A DNA stretch of 64,000 nucleotides from positions 2,790,001 through 2,854,000 of the forward strand of contig NZ_AP017560.1 in the NCBI RefSeq assembly GCF_003967015.1. The letters are read 5' to 3'. Source of the DNA: Pseudanabaena sp. ABRG5-3. Lineage in GTDB: Bacteria > Cyanobacteriota > Cyanobacteriia > Pseudanabaenales > Pseudanabaenaceae. This document shows positions 32,414 through 40,788 of the stretch, piece by piece. The notes under the pieces are model-generated. The model was not told where the DNA came from. It saw only the letters and a list, made by a program, of their open reading frames with translations, and ran no database searches. The first letter of the stretch is position 1; each line of letters starts with the position of its first letter. The position numbers and the translations under genes were made by a program.

Positions 32414-33823
32414 ATGAATTTTAGGAATTACTTAAAACGATTAATCCGACTATGGATTGATCACCCATTTAACTCTTTACATTTACGTTTGTTATGTGCA
32501 TATTTAAGTGTAATGAGTGCAGTATTAGGAATCATCATCCTTTTTGTTTATCAATATTTTGCTAATAATCTCTACGATAAGATTGATCGTCAACTCAGAA
32601 ATTTAGCTGATGCTGCGGCTCATAGTCTGCCTACATTAAAAGCAAATCCTCATCATTATCAGACACCTCGTATGCTTGATAATGATGGTGATTTAGATAT
32701 TCAGTGGCAGGATATTCAGCAACAGCAACAAACTGTGGAATGGTTTGATGCAAATGGTGAATTATTAGCACAATCAGGCAAAAAAATTCCTAAAATTCCT
32801 CTAGTAAAGACTGATATTGTTGCTCAGGTGCAGAAATTAGGGCATAGCCAAAGTGATCTAGATAATTCAGTTTATAAAGACTATGACAATCTAAGATTTC
32901 TAACTATTCCTGTATATTTAGCAAGTTATATTAATGATCAAAAGTCACCACAAAAGAGCCTGATTGGATATGTACGAGTTAGCGAATCTGGGGAGGAAAT
33001 AGAAGAAGAACTAGAAAGACTACTATGGGCTTTAGGTTGGGGTGGATTGTTGGCTGTCTTTTTGAGCAGTATGGGTGGTTGGTGGCTAGTGAAGCAAACC
33101 TTGCAACCAGTTGAACAGAATTATGAACAAATGCGCCAGTTTACGGCTGATGCTTCCCATGAATTGCGAAGTCCCCTAACTGTAATTAAAACCTCTGTGG
33201 ATGTAATTCGTAGTCATCCTGAACGTATTCATAGTGCTGATGTCCAAAAAATGAATGCGATCGCTCAGGCTATAGAGCAGATGAGTCATTTGGTTGAAGA
33301 TTTATTATTTATGGCAAGGTTTGATAATACTGAGGTTAGCGATCTCCATAGTCATAAATTGCTATTTTCACCCAGTGAATTATTGGAAGATTTAGTGGAA
33401 GGTCTAGAACCGCAAATTCAGGCAAAAAATATCACATTACAGACCAATATCAATGAACCGCAGCTAGAGCAAACCAATATTTATGGAGATCCTCAACAAA
33501 TTCGTCGCCTGTTAATGAACCTGCTCGAAAATGCGATCGCCTACACTCCGAAATCGGGGGAAATTAGATTAATGTTGCTAGCAGATCAAGAGTTTTTGGA
33601 AATAAAGATTACTGATACAGGTATAGGAATCGCCCATGATGATCTAGCCCATGTATTTGAAAGATTTTGGAGGGCAGATCGGGCGCGTACTAAACGATCG
33701 GGTGGATCAGGACTGGGGCTGTCCATTGCTCAAGCGATCGCTAAAAGACATAGCACAGTCATTAATGTGAGTAGTGAGATTGGTTTGGGCAGTAGTTTTA
33801 GCGTGAAGTTTCCCTATAAATAA
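32414..33823 (+). CDS. Membrane histidine kinase
   Basis: The 469-residue protein has a membrane helix at about 23-52, a periplasmic sensor of about 140 residues, a second helix at about 200-222, an H box with H249 (DASHELRSPLTVIKTSVDVI), an N box (LLMNLLENAIAYTP), and G boxes (ITDTGIGIAHDD; GGSGLGLSIAQA). It is the partner of the preceding response regulator. The stop codon lies in the left arm of a hairpin at 33820-33848. Confidence 0.93.
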   Translation: MNFRNYLKRLIRLWIDHPFNSLHLRLLCAYLSVMSAVLGIIILFVYQYFANNLYDKIDRQLRNLADAAAHSLPTLKANPHHYQTPRMLDNDGDLDIQWQDIQQQQQTVEWFDANGELLAQSGKKIPKIPLVKTDIVAQVQKLGHSQSDLDNSVYKDYDNLRFLTIPVYLASYINDQKSPQKSLIGYVRVSESGEEIEEELERLLWALGWGGLLAVFLSSMGGWWLVKQTLQPVEQNYEQMRQFTADASHELRSPLTVIKTSVDVIRSHPERIHSADVQKMNAIAQAIEQMSHLVEDLLFMARFDNTEVSDLHSHKLLFSPSELLEDLVEGLEPQIQAKNITLQTNINEPQLEQTNIYGDPQQIRRLLMNLLENAIAYTPKSGEIRLMLLADQEFLEIKITDTGIGIAHDDLAHVFERFWRADRARTKRSGGSGLGLSIAQAIAKRHSTVINVSSEIGLGSSFSVKFPYK

Positions 33824-33848
33824 AGGCGGCGCGATACGCCGCCTTTAT
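33820..33848 (+). terminator. Terminator hairpin overlapping kinase stop codon
   Basis: ATAAAGGCGGCG (33820-33831) pairs with CGCCGCCTTTAT (33837-33848). The kinase TAA is 33821-33823. Confidence 0.75.
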
Positions 33849-33930
33849 CTTTGATTTTTCCTTTCCGAGTTCTTTACTTTTTTTCGCCATAATCTACTCA
33901 TTCACACAAATTGACCAGTCCAAAGTAACC

Positions 33931-34233
33931 ATGAAGAAAATCAACTGGCGCAAAATCCATCGATTCATTGCTCCTATTTTATTCCTGCCACTTTTGCTAA
34001 CCACTATTACAGGAGTTGCCTATAGGTTGGGAAGAAGTTGGTTTGATATTCCTAAAGGGAAAGGAACATTATCAGAAACCTTACTCACAATTCATCAGGG
34101 AGGATTCTTAGGGGAACAGCTTAGACCATTCTACGTTTTACTTGACGGTCTAGGATTAATTGCACTGATCGTAACGGGGATAATTATGATGGGGCTTTTT
34201 GGGAAACGTCCTCGCCGCCAAGTCGATATTTAG
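33931..34233 (+). CDS. PepSY-associated transmembrane protein
   Basis: The 100-residue protein has an N-terminal basic segment (MKKINWRKIHRFIAPILFLP) and two membrane helices (about 13-30 and 72-93), in the style of short PepSY_TM proteins, here without a PepSY domain. It follows the two-component system by about 107 bp and could be its target or accessory, but its promoter is probably separate. Stop codon lies in the arm of a hairpin (34228-34270). Confidence 0.72.
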   Translation: MKKINWRKIHRFIAPILFLPLLLTTITGVAYRLGRSWFDIPKGKGTLSETLLTIHQGGFLGEQLRPFYVLLDGLGLIALIVTGIIMMGLFGKRPRRQVDI

Positions 34234-34270
34234 TAGAAAAGCTACCCTTTAGGTAGCTTTTCTACTAAAT
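34228..34270. terminator. Bidirectional terminator hairpin
   Basis: Perfect 19-bp arms 34228-34246 and 34252-34270; the upstream gene's TAG lies at 34231-34233 inside the left arm, and the convergent gene ends at 34276. Confidence 0.8.
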
Positions 34271-34275
34271 ATTAT

Positions 34276-34857
34276 TTAGGGATTTAACTCGTTAATGACC
34301 TTATCGGTTTTACGGAATTTCAGTTCGGGAGGAGCATCGGGTAAATTTAGCAAATCACGAATTGCGGTGTCTAATTCTTCAAAACCAAAAATACCTTCGC
34401 GATCAAAGCTAACTTTACCATCACCATCAATTAGAACTGTTTGGGGAACTGTACCTTTGTAGTAATAAGCTTCTTCAGTGGGAGTATAGCTCTCTTTCTC
34501 TAAATCTAACCCATCAACAGGAATTGCAATTAAGCTGAGACTTTTGCCATAAAAGCCTTGTGCGAGATTAAGGATTGGTGAAAATCTCTTGCAGTCAGCA
34601 CTATCATCCACATAAAAAACTACCATTGCGGGGCGACCTAGCTGAAGTGACTGGGCTAGACTGATTCGAGGTGGCACAATCGAGCCATTACCACCATAGA
34701 GAGCAAATATATTGCCGTCATAGGTATCATCGGTGAGTCTTGCTTGGGCAGGTTGAGCATTACCAAATACTGTTCCTAACAATATGCTGAGGCTGATACA
34801 ACTAGCGATCGCTATACAAAGTCCTAAATTAAAATATTTTTTCAGCCAATTTCTCAT
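34276..34857 (-). CDS. Thylakoid photosystem I accumulation factor (thioredoxin-like)
   Basis: I start at ATG 34857 (193 residues). An N-terminal helix (YFNLGLCIAIASCISLSILL) with QPAQARL looks like a signal peptide or anchor for lumen or thylakoid. The rest has a thioredoxin-like fold (PAMVVFYVDDSADCKRFSPI, TVPQTVLIDGDGKVSFDREG) but the active site shows only DDSADC, so it lacks the CxxC pair. It matches the cyanobacterial protein annotated as photosystem I accumulation factor. Recognition is from family pattern; the precise role here is not shown. Confidence 0.78.
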   Translation of the reverse strand: MRNWLKKYFNLGLCIAIASCISLSILLGTVFGNAQPAQARLTDDTYDGNIFALYGGNGSIVPPRISLAQSLQLGRPAMVVFYVDDSADCKRFSPILNLAQGFYGKSLSLIAIPVDGLDLEKESYTPTEEAYYYKGTVPQTVLIDGDGKVSFDREGIFGFEELDTAIRDLLNLPDAPPELKFRKTDKVINELNP

Positions 34858-34983
34858 TATCGTCAATATAAATTCTACTTCTATCAAACACTATATAGCG
34901 CTTTTTAAGCGCTTAAGGTACGGGTTTAAGTTCTTGTCGAAGGCGGGACATAGTATCCATAGGCAGGATGCACAAAACAAACT

Positions 34984-35037
34984 AAAACCCAGAAATGTAG
35001 CAGTAATTTATAAATTGCCACTACATTTCTGGGTTTT
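34984..35037. repeat. Palindrome near the folE 3' end
   Basis: Perfect 17-bp outer arms 34984-35000 and 35021-35037, with an inner imperfect AATTTATAAATT. The AAAACCCA ends resemble the 22167 and 29129 repeats. Confidence 0.75.
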
Positions 35038-35051
35038 AAAAAATCGCCAAA

Positions 35052-35816
35052 TTAATCTCCAAATCCGTGGGCACGAATGAGGTCAAAAAATTCTTTTTTC
35101 ATATGTGGGTCATGACGGAAAGAACCGCGCACGATTGAGTTCACCATTTTGGTTTCAGGCTCCTTAACTCCGCGCCAAGTCATGCACATGTGCTGAGCCT
35201 TGATCACAAAGGCTAAACCTTTAGGCTTGATCAGATTTTCGATTGTATCAGCAACCATAATCGCTGCTTCCTCTTGGATATGGGGACGGCTCATTACCCA
35301 GTCCACGATCCGATTAAATTTGGAAATGCCAATAACGCGATCGCTAGGGACAATGCCAATCCATGCTTGTCCGACAATGGGGACAAAGTGGTGAGAACAT
35401 GCCGAACGGACAGTAATTGGTCCAAGGGTATAGATTTCATCTAGTTCCTTAGCATTGGGGAAGTCAGTAACCTTGGGCATGGGGTGATAGCGTCCCTTGA
35501 AGACTTCATCCACATACATTTTGGCAACACGTTTTGCAGTTTCTTTGGTGTTGTGATCATTTGCCGTATCAATAATCAAAGAGTCAAAAACACCTTGCAA
35601 CTTGCCTTCAATTTCTTTTTTTAGCTCTTCTCTCTCAATATCGCTAATGTGATGGGCGATCGAGTCATTCGCAAAATAAGGATCTCCAGCCGCTACGACG
35701 CGATCGCGAATAATTTGCGAGATTGCTTTTCTGGTGGGTAGAGGTTCGAGGACTTTTGCGTTTTTTGAATCGTTCTCAGAATTATTGGTGACAGGGCGGG
35801 AGATACTGATCGTCAT
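35052..35816 (-). CDS. folE: GTP cyclohydrolase I
   Basis: The 254-residue protein shows the FolE core: zinc ligands in VRSACSHHFVPIVGQAWIG and AQHMCMTWRGVKEP, and the catalytic-site motif GISKFNRIVDWVMSRPHIQE. The N-terminal 50 residues are longer and variable. It makes dihydroneopterin triphosphate, the first step to folate and, in cyanobacteria, pterin glycosides. It stands alone; 35817-36315 upstream contains no gene. Confidence 0.93.
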   Translation of the reverse strand: MTISISRPVTNNSENDSKNAKVLEPLPTRKAISQIIRDRVVAAGDPYFANDSIAHHISDIEREELKKEIEGKLQGVFDSLIIDTANDHNTKETAKRVAKMYVDEVFKGRYHPMPKVTDFPNAKELDEIYTLGPITVRSACSHHFVPIVGQAWIGIVPSDRVIGISKFNRIVDWVMSRPHIQEEAAIMVADTIENLIKPKGLAFVIKAQHMCMTWRGVKEPETKMVNSIVRGSFRHDPHMKKEFFDLIRAHGFGD

Positions 35817-36315
35817 GGTGTGATACTTACTAGATATCCAGTGAATTAACTTAAAACTGAGGAAGCGAAAAAAATACCGAGAAAACAGTGATTAAACATC
35901 AAAATTTTGTGTTTGAGGCTCATCAAATCTACCTGCATAAAAAGGTGATTGATTAGAATTTCAAACTAGAAAATTTAATATATTGTCCCATATTCGCAGA
36001 TCTGTGGAGGTTATCGCTTCTCTCAATAGATTGAACTTTCTCAATCCTTATTTAACATTCCTACATAATTCTAGACTATTCTTTACTAGCTTGAAGAGGC
36101 AAAAGCCAAAAGATGAGATGTGCCGCTTTTTTCTGTGTGCCTTTTTCTAGCTTTTGATTGATGAACTATCCGCTAGATCTTCCGATGTATTGATAAATAA
36201 ACCTTTGTATCCTCCATCACTTATAAATTTTAATAGTCAATAAAATAAATAAAAAATTAAAATATCTATAGACAAATACTTATAGATATTTCTTGAATAA
36301 GTATATTTACTAAAA
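35817..36315. other. AT-rich intergenic region, no gene seen
   Basis: About 500 bp upstream of folE with stop codons in all frames and no convincing RNA motif. It should hold the folE promoter. No tRNA or riboswitch pattern was recognised. Confidence 0.6.
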
Positions 36316-36542
36316 TAACGTGAGTTCAACGAAAATACCCAATGGGAAGAATCGCACAGCAATTCTTCCCATTGGGTACAATTTGCTAATTTTTAACGCG
36401 AGTTCGGGATAATTTGTGACGGGCTTTGAGAGAGGGTTTGCGTAGCAAACCCTCTCTCAAAGCCTCAAAGTAAAAGCCTTGCTTAGCAAGGCTTTTACTT
36501 TGGGGCTTTTAAAATTTGCCAGCTTAACCTGAACTGACGTTA
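36316..36542. mobile_element. MITE with terminal inverted repeats and three internal hairpins
   Basis: Ends TAACGTGAGTTC (36316-36327) and GAACTGACGTTA (36531-36542) are 12-bp inverted repeats with one mismatch, both bounded by TA. Inside are palindromes at 36336-36378 (17-bp arms), 36422-36464 (19-bp arms) and 36466-36502 (17-bp arms). A further AACGCGAGTTC lies at 36396. No transposase. The right end abuts the SDR stop codon. Confidence 0.68.
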
Positions 36543-36546
36543 GTTG

Positions 36547-37293
36547 CTAGAAAACGCCTGCATTGGGCATCAATACGAGGTCATTGATAATTGCATCGGC
36601 GGGAAGATTTACTAAGGTCATAATCGATTCTGCGACGGTGGCAGGACTGAGCATGGCGGCACGATTAAAATTTGGTGGCACTTTATCGCCAAGGGTATCC
36701 CATAGTGGTGTATTCACCGATCCAGGGCAAATGGACATAACTTTGATGCCATGAGGTTGTTCTTCGGCTGCAACTGCCTGCGTTAATCCTAGTAAAGCAA
36801 ATTTACTAGCGCAATAGGCTCCCCAATTAGGAAATCCTTGTTTTGCGGCGATCGAGGCAACATTGATAATTGTGCCGCTTTTTTGCGATCGCATGGTGGG
36901 CAAGACAGCTTGTAGGCATTGAAAGACACTGGTGAGATTTAGGTCAAATAACTTCTGCCACTCATCAAGGGGCATATCAATTAGTTCGCCAATATAGGCA
37001 CTACCTGCATTGTTAATCAAAATATCGACACCACCCAGATCGGTGATGACCGATTGGATTTGCGATGATACTTTGGTGGTGTCACCGAGATCAATGGCAA
37101 ACCCTTTAGCATTAGATTCTGTGGGTAATTCACTTAAAATGCGATCAGGATTGCGACTGACTAAAGCTACCTGTACGCCTGCTTGAATGAGCCGTAGCGA
37201 CACTTCTTTGCCAATGCCACTACTAGCTCCAGTAACAATCGCTCGCTTACCTGTTAATTTTCCTGCTAATTTAACTGATACTGTATCTGACAT
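36547..37293 (-). CDS. Short-chain dehydrogenase/reductase
   Basis: The 248-residue protein has the classical SDR cofactor site TGASSGIGKEVS near residue 19, NNAGSAYIG, the catalytic Ser-Tyr-Lys (INVASIAAK, then YCASK), and PGSVNTPLWD. The cofactor preference is probably NADP, as a basic residue follows the second strand (SRNPD). The substrate is unknown; it resembles 3-oxoacyl-ACP reductase-like SDRs used as generic oxidoreductases. It is divergent from the membrane-protein gene 38 bp away. Confidence 0.9.
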   Translation of the reverse strand: MSDTVSVKLAGKLTGKRAIVTGASSGIGKEVSLRLIQAGVQVALVSRNPDRILSELPTESNAKGFAIDLGDTTKVSSQIQSVITDLGGVDILINNAGSAYIGELIDMPLDEWQKLFDLNLTSVFQCLQAVLPTMRSQKSGTIINVASIAAKQGFPNWGAYCASKFALLGLTQAVAAEEQPHGIKVMSICPGSVNTPLWDTLGDKVPPNFNRAAMLSPATVAESIMTLVNLPADAIINDLVLMPNAGVF

Positions 37294-37331
37294 GGTTTCA
37301 CTTGTTTTCCCTTAGTCTATTGCAAAAGTCG

Positions 37332-37907
37332 ATGTCAAAAAAAGTGGGCTGGAGCTTTTGGTGGCTATGGACAATCGCTCACGTTATTGGTAGTGCGGTT
37401 TTGCCATTGCTGGTTTGGCAAGATCCTTACGATCTGCGATCGCGGATTTTTCTCAATGAAATCTTGCAGGGTATTGGTGTTTCCCTTGCTCAGTCTATGG
37501 TTCTACGCGATCGCTTTACCAAAGAGGGCTGGTGGTTACCCTTAAGCCTAATTGGGTGGACGATTGGCATGACACTGATATTTTTTGTGCCATCACTATC
37601 AATTCATGTCCATCTATCCAACTTTCCCCCGATGACACTGCTGATAATTGATTTTGCAATCATTGGGACAATCGTGGGTATCTGCCAATGGCAATTGCTA
37701 AAGTCATTTCGGACAGGTGGTTTGTGGTTATTTGCCAGTCCGATCGCTTTGTCCCTCAGCATATTTGGTTTACAGCTAGGCTATATGGCAAAATCATCCG
37801 CATTAGCAACAGCTTTACAAGGCGTTATCTATGGTGCAATTACAGGATTAGCCGCCATCAAAGTTTTGCGATCGCCCAAAATATTGCCTAAATCTAGAAA
37901 GCAATAA
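37332..37907 (+). CDS. Membrane protein, unknown function
   Basis: I use ATG 37332 (191 residues) rather than TTG 37302. The protein has four to five hydrophobic helices (WFWWLWTIAHVIGS-like start; WLPLSLIGWTIGMTLIFFVP; LLIIDFAIIGTIVGICQW; ALQGVIYGAITGLAAIKVL). No family was recognised, though the GxxQ/W-rich repeats resemble cyanobacterial tandem-TM unknowns. Stop codon lies in a hairpin shared with the convergent gene. Confidence 0.65.
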   Translation: MSKKVGWSFWWLWTIAHVIGSAVLPLLVWQDPYDLRSRIFLNEILQGIGVSLAQSMVLRDRFTKEGWWLPLSLIGWTIGMTLIFFVPSLSIHVHLSNFPPMTLLIIDFAIIGTIVGICQWQLLKSFRTGGLWLFASPIALSLSIFGLQLGYMAKSSALATALQGVIYGAITGLAAIKVLRSPKILPKSRKQ

Positions 37908-37935
37908 AGTGCAGCGCAGAGCGCTGCACTTTATT
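37903..37935. terminator. Bidirectional terminator containing both stop codons
   Basis: Perfect 15-bp arms 37903-37917 and 37921-37935. The plus-strand gene stops at 37905-37907 and the minus-strand gene at 37931-37933, one in each arm. Confidence 0.8.
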
Positions 37936-38443
37936 CAGGTGCCGCCTCTACAAATCGCAGATCGCGTTTTAAGAAAGTCTTCTCCCCTGCATCAGTCTCT
38001 ACCGTTGCCCGAATTAGACTCGTCCGCACTACCAATAATTTCGCCATGTAATAGGGGCTATCAGCTTCTAGAACCAATACGCGATCGCCAATCTGTAAAG
38101 GTCGAATCGTGGGGATGGGCATAACTCTTTGGCTAGCTGAGGCTGAGTCGAGATCATTTTTGGGAGCATAGTCTAAGGACTCAGAAGATGAAACCCGATC
38201 ATTAATCAGGCTTTCTACATATTGTTTAAGCTTACGTTCTAAAGCCAATTCCAAGACGGCAAAGCGATCTTGCTCATCATCCTGTTCAGGAATACCATCT
38301 AAAACATGCTGTAAACCCTGAATTAGCAGCTCTGTTTCAGTTTTGCCAGTTATTCTGACTTTTTCCAACAAAGCTGTATAGAGTTCGCTAGATAGTTCGA
38401 GCGTTAATAAGTGACTATTCGGCTGCATATCAGAGCGTTCCAT
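37931..38443 (-). CDS. Unknown soluble protein, possible RHH-like N-terminus
   Basis: I use ATG 38443 (170 residues); a longer frame to 38509 is less likely. The N-terminal 45 residues (TLELSSELYTALLEKVRITG, then KTETELLIQGLQ) resemble a ribbon-helix-helix or antitoxin-like domain. The C-terminal 60 residues contain IGDRVLVLEADSPYYMAKLL and ATVETDAGEKTFLKRDLRFV, an SH3-like barrel. A charged linker joins them. No family match; DNA or nucleoprotein binding is possible. Confidence 0.6.
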   Translation of the reverse strand: MERSDMQPNSHLLTLELSSELYTALLEKVRITGKTETELLIQGLQHVLDGIPEQDDEQDRFAVLELALERKLKQYVESLINDRVSSSESLDYAPKNDLDSASASQRVMPIPTIRPLQIGDRVLVLEADSPYYMAKLLVVRTSLIRATVETDAGEKTFLKRDLRFVEAAPE

Positions 38444-38545
38444 TGTAGATATTGTTGATAAGATGATGAATGGCTGTGCCACAAATGTTATATCCAGTCT
38501 AAATCCCAAATCAAAATCAAATCAAAAGGTAACGTAGGAAACTCT

Positions 38546-38998
38546 ATGTCTGTCGAAGTCGGTCAAAAAGCTCCAGATTTTACTTTGCCTAGCGATCGCG
38601 GCGACATTACCCTCAGCCGCTATGAAGGTAAAGCCAATGTTGTACTTGCCTTTTATCCTGGGGACTTTTCTCCACTCTGCACTAGTGAGATGCAATGCTT
38701 TGCCGATGATTGGACAAAGTTTCGTGAAGCTGGGGCAGAGATTCTCGGTATTAGTACCGACCCCATTGATAAACATATTTCTTTTTCTAAAAAATTAGGT
38801 TTGCAGTTTCCCCTGCTCAGCGATCGCAATCAAGAGGTTTGCAAGAAATATGGTGTAGCTGGTTTATTTGGTAGTAAACGAGCCTACTGCATTGTTGATA
38901 TTCATGGCATCGTGCGTTATAAACACATTGAATTTTTACCAGTTTTCAAACGTGAAGATTCGGAACTCTTAGTCGTATTGAGAAGTCTTAAATCTTAA
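38546..38998 (+). CDS. Peroxiredoxin (AhpC/TSA, BCP type)
   Basis: The 150-residue protein shows the Prx core: QKAPDFTLPSDRGDITLS and VLAFYPGDFSPLCTSEMQCF with peroxidatic Cys in LCTSE, a second Cys in MQCF, and YCIVDIHGIVRYKH. The AhpC/TSA fold reduces H2O2 and organic peroxides using thioredoxin. The arrangement of the resolving Cys is BCP-like or atypical. Start ATG has a ribosome-binding site GGTAAC upstream. Confidence 0.9.
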   Translation: MSVEVGQKAPDFTLPSDRGDITLSRYEGKANVVLAFYPGDFSPLCTSEMQCFADDWTKFREAGAEILGISTDPIDKHISFSKKLGLQFPLLSDRNQEVCKKYGVAGLFGSKRAYCIVDIHGIVRYKHIEFLPVFKREDSELLVVLRSLKS

Positions 38999-39063
38999 GC
39001 TGAAGCTCCAGAGCGTAAAGGATTAATCATCTTCAGCTTATAAATCAGTTGGGGATGTTACCT

Positions 39064-39444
39064 ATGAAATCTGTAAAAATTTGCTCTCTAATACTTGCAG
39101 AGATCACCGCTCTAATTACTTTTGTGCCACAATTTACCGCCAGTGCCAGCGCTCAATCCGTTACTGATAAAAGCTGTGTTGCTGATGTCATCGGAGAAGA
39201 TATTGGTTCACAGGTAAATATTCGTTCTGGTGCAGGTACTATTTTTAGTGTGATCGGCACTGTATCGGTCGGTAATCGCGTAATTGTAGTCAATGATGAT
39301 CAAGACAAAAGTGGTGTGGTGTCTCCCTTTAAGCGCACCGATAGCCAAGGGGAGGTTTGGTATCTCACAACAAGATTGAGACAAAGTCCTTACAAAGGAT
39401 GGATGAGAGCCGACTTCTTAAAACTAAATTGTCCTTATCCTTAA
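39064..39444 (+). CDS. Secreted SH3-domain protein
   Basis: Start is ambiguous (ATG 39055 or 39064); I prefer 39064, preceded by GGGGATG. Residues 1-30 are a signal peptide (MKSVKICSLILAEITALITF...SASA). The mature domain (CVADVIGEDIGSQVNIRSGA, then GTIFSVIGTVSVGNRVIVVN) is a bacterial SH3 domain, with GWMRADFLKLNC at its end. Such domains bind cell-wall peptides or ligands. Probably periplasmic. Confidence 0.82.
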   Translation: MKSVKICSLILAEITALITFVPQFTASASAQSVTDKSCVADVIGEDIGSQVNIRSGAGTIFSVIGTVSVGNRVIVVNDDQDKSGVVSPFKRTDSQGEVWYLTTRLRQSPYKGWMRADFLKLNCPYP

Positions 39445-39448
39445 AAAT

Positions 39449-39477
39449 ACAAAGGGAGCGCAAGGCGCTCCCTTTGT
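39449..39477. terminator. Terminator hairpin between SH3 gene and ispD
   Basis: ACAAAGGGAGCGC (39449-39461) pairs with GCGCTCCCTTTGT (39465-39477), immediately before the ispD stop (39478). Convergent genes, so probably bidirectional. Confidence 0.75.
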
Positions 39478-40164
39478 TTATGATTGACGCTGTTTCAAAA
39501 TAAATTCAGCGATCGCTAAATCTTGAGGAGTCGTAACCTTGAGATTAGTTTCTTCACCCATCACAATTTGCACTGCTAAACCAACCTTCTCAAATAGAGC
39601 CGCATCATCAGTCACTTCCCAACCGAGATCAACTGCCTTCAGATGAGCCTTTTTGAGTAAATCCACTTGAAACCCCTGAGGAGTCTGGGCTGCCCAGAGA
39701 TGATCACGATTGGGCGTATTGACAATAGTTTGCCCATCGACAATTTTAATGGTGTCCTTAACTGGTACAGCAGCGATAAAACCCTGCATCGTTTTTAAAG
39801 ACTCATCACAGCGATCAAACAGTTCAGGAGTTGCTAGACATCTCGCTCCATCATGAATTAAGACGCGATCACCATCGGTTGGTAAAGCCTTTAATCCATT
39901 AAATACAGAAGCTTGGCGCGTATCTCCCCCTTGGATGAGGCGAATCGTTTTTGTGGTATTGAGACTGTTAAATATTTTCTGAAACTCAGGATAGTCATGG
40001 GGTTGAGCTATGACACCAATCCAAGCGATCGCCTGAGATGCGATCGCCGCTTCGAGAGTCCATTGCAAAATTGGTTTGTCGAGTAGGGGTAGTAGCAATT
40101 TATTGCGATCGGCTCCCATACGTTTGCCACTACCCGCCGCAGGAATTAATAGATGACAGGTCAT
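39478..40164 (-). CDS. ispD: 2-C-methyl-D-erythritol 4-phosphate cytidylyltransferase
   Basis: The 228-residue protein has the nucleotidyltransferase start LIPAAGSGKRMGADRNKLLL, the GGDTRQASVFNGLK motif, VLIHDGARCLATPELFDRC and WAAQTPQGFQVDLL, all diagnostic of IspD. It forms CDP-ME in the MEP isoprenoid pathway feeding carotenoid, chlorophyll phytol and quinone synthesis. It is probably co-transcribed with the DUF2839 gene upstream, 3 bp before it. Confidence 0.94.
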   Translation of the reverse strand: MTCHLLIPAAGSGKRMGADRNKLLLPLLDKPILQWTLEAAIASQAIAWIGVIAQPHDYPEFQKIFNSLNTTKTIRLIQGGDTRQASVFNGLKALPTDGDRVLIHDGARCLATPELFDRCDESLKTMQGFIAAVPVKDTIKIVDGQTIVNTPNRDHLWAAQTPQGFQVDLLKKAHLKAVDLGWEVTDDAALFEKVGLAVQIVMGEETNLKVTTPQDLAIAEFILKQRQS

Positions 40165-40167
40165 AGG

Positions 40168-40386
40168 TTAATCAGCCAAGTGCCACCAGCCAAAGGCGGG
40201 TCCAATAAAGCGGATCGTTACCCAAATGGCTACGGTGACACCAATGCCATACCAGGCCGCCTGTGTGGAAATTTTCACAAATGCGTCGGCTTTGTCTTTG
40301 GTCAAAAAAGGTACCCAAGAGGCGATCGGCTCAGATTTGCCATAGTTTTCGCCTAATACTTCCTTGCGGCGCTTTGACTCGCCCAT
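40168..40386 (-). CDS. DUF2839 small membrane protein
   Basis: The 72-residue protein (start ATG 40386) reads MGESKRRKEVLGENYGKSEP and then one or two hydrophobic helices (QAAWYGIGVTVAIWVTIRFI) with the ending WWHLAD. It matches the cyanobacterial DUF2839 family. Function unknown. It lies directly before ispD on the minus strand. Confidence 0.85.
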   Translation of the reverse strand: MGESKRRKEVLGENYGKSEPIASWVPFLTKDKADAFVKISTQAAWYGIGVTVAIWVTIRFIGPAFGWWHLAD

Positions 40387-40463
40387 AATTTTTGCTCCTA
40401 AACTCACAATTCATCTAAATGATATCAGTTGATATCAGCTTGGTTTCTATAGCAATGCTAAAT

Positions 40464-40613
40464 GGTTTGTGGAAGCGCACCCCAAAGGGGTGGGGAGCAT
40501 CTCACTTTGGCGTAGTCCCAATTTTCCTAAGCCTAGAACAAGGGGCTTAAGCCCCTTGTCTTTGCCAAATGTTCCAAAGTGAGATGCTCCCAAGGGGTGC
40601 GCTTCCACCAACC
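40464..40613. repeat. 150-bp nested palindromic element
   Basis: Outer arms 40464-40483 and 40594-40613; second pair 40492-40510 and 40574-40591; innermost 22-bp palindrome 40538-40559 (ACAAGGGGCTT...). It can fold into one long cruciform. Region 40387-40788 holds no gene. TATAGC lies just upstream at 40448. Confidence 0.8.
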
Positions 40614-40658
40614 ATTCAAAAGTCTATTGTTACAGCCTGTTGAGGCTTAAAGTAGTAC

Positions 40659-40707
40659 AGAGAAATTTTTGAAAACGCGGCGAAGCCGCGTTTTCAAAAA
40701 TTTCTCT
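40659..40707. repeat. Perfect palindrome, 23-bp arms
   Basis: Arms 40659-40681 and 40685-40707 around a GAA loop, downstream of mfd (minus). It could terminate mfd transcription. Confidence 0.8.
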
Positions 40708-40788
40708 GGTTTTCAAATAAGCGCAAAGCGCTGTATGCTGCTTGCTATGAGGGCAGCACAACAATATCAGTTTTAAGCTTAATCTTTA

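Noticed and set aside
35817-36315. Possible small RNA or riboswitch upstream of folE
   Set aside because: No conserved motif or clear terminator was recognised, so it is listed only as an empty region.
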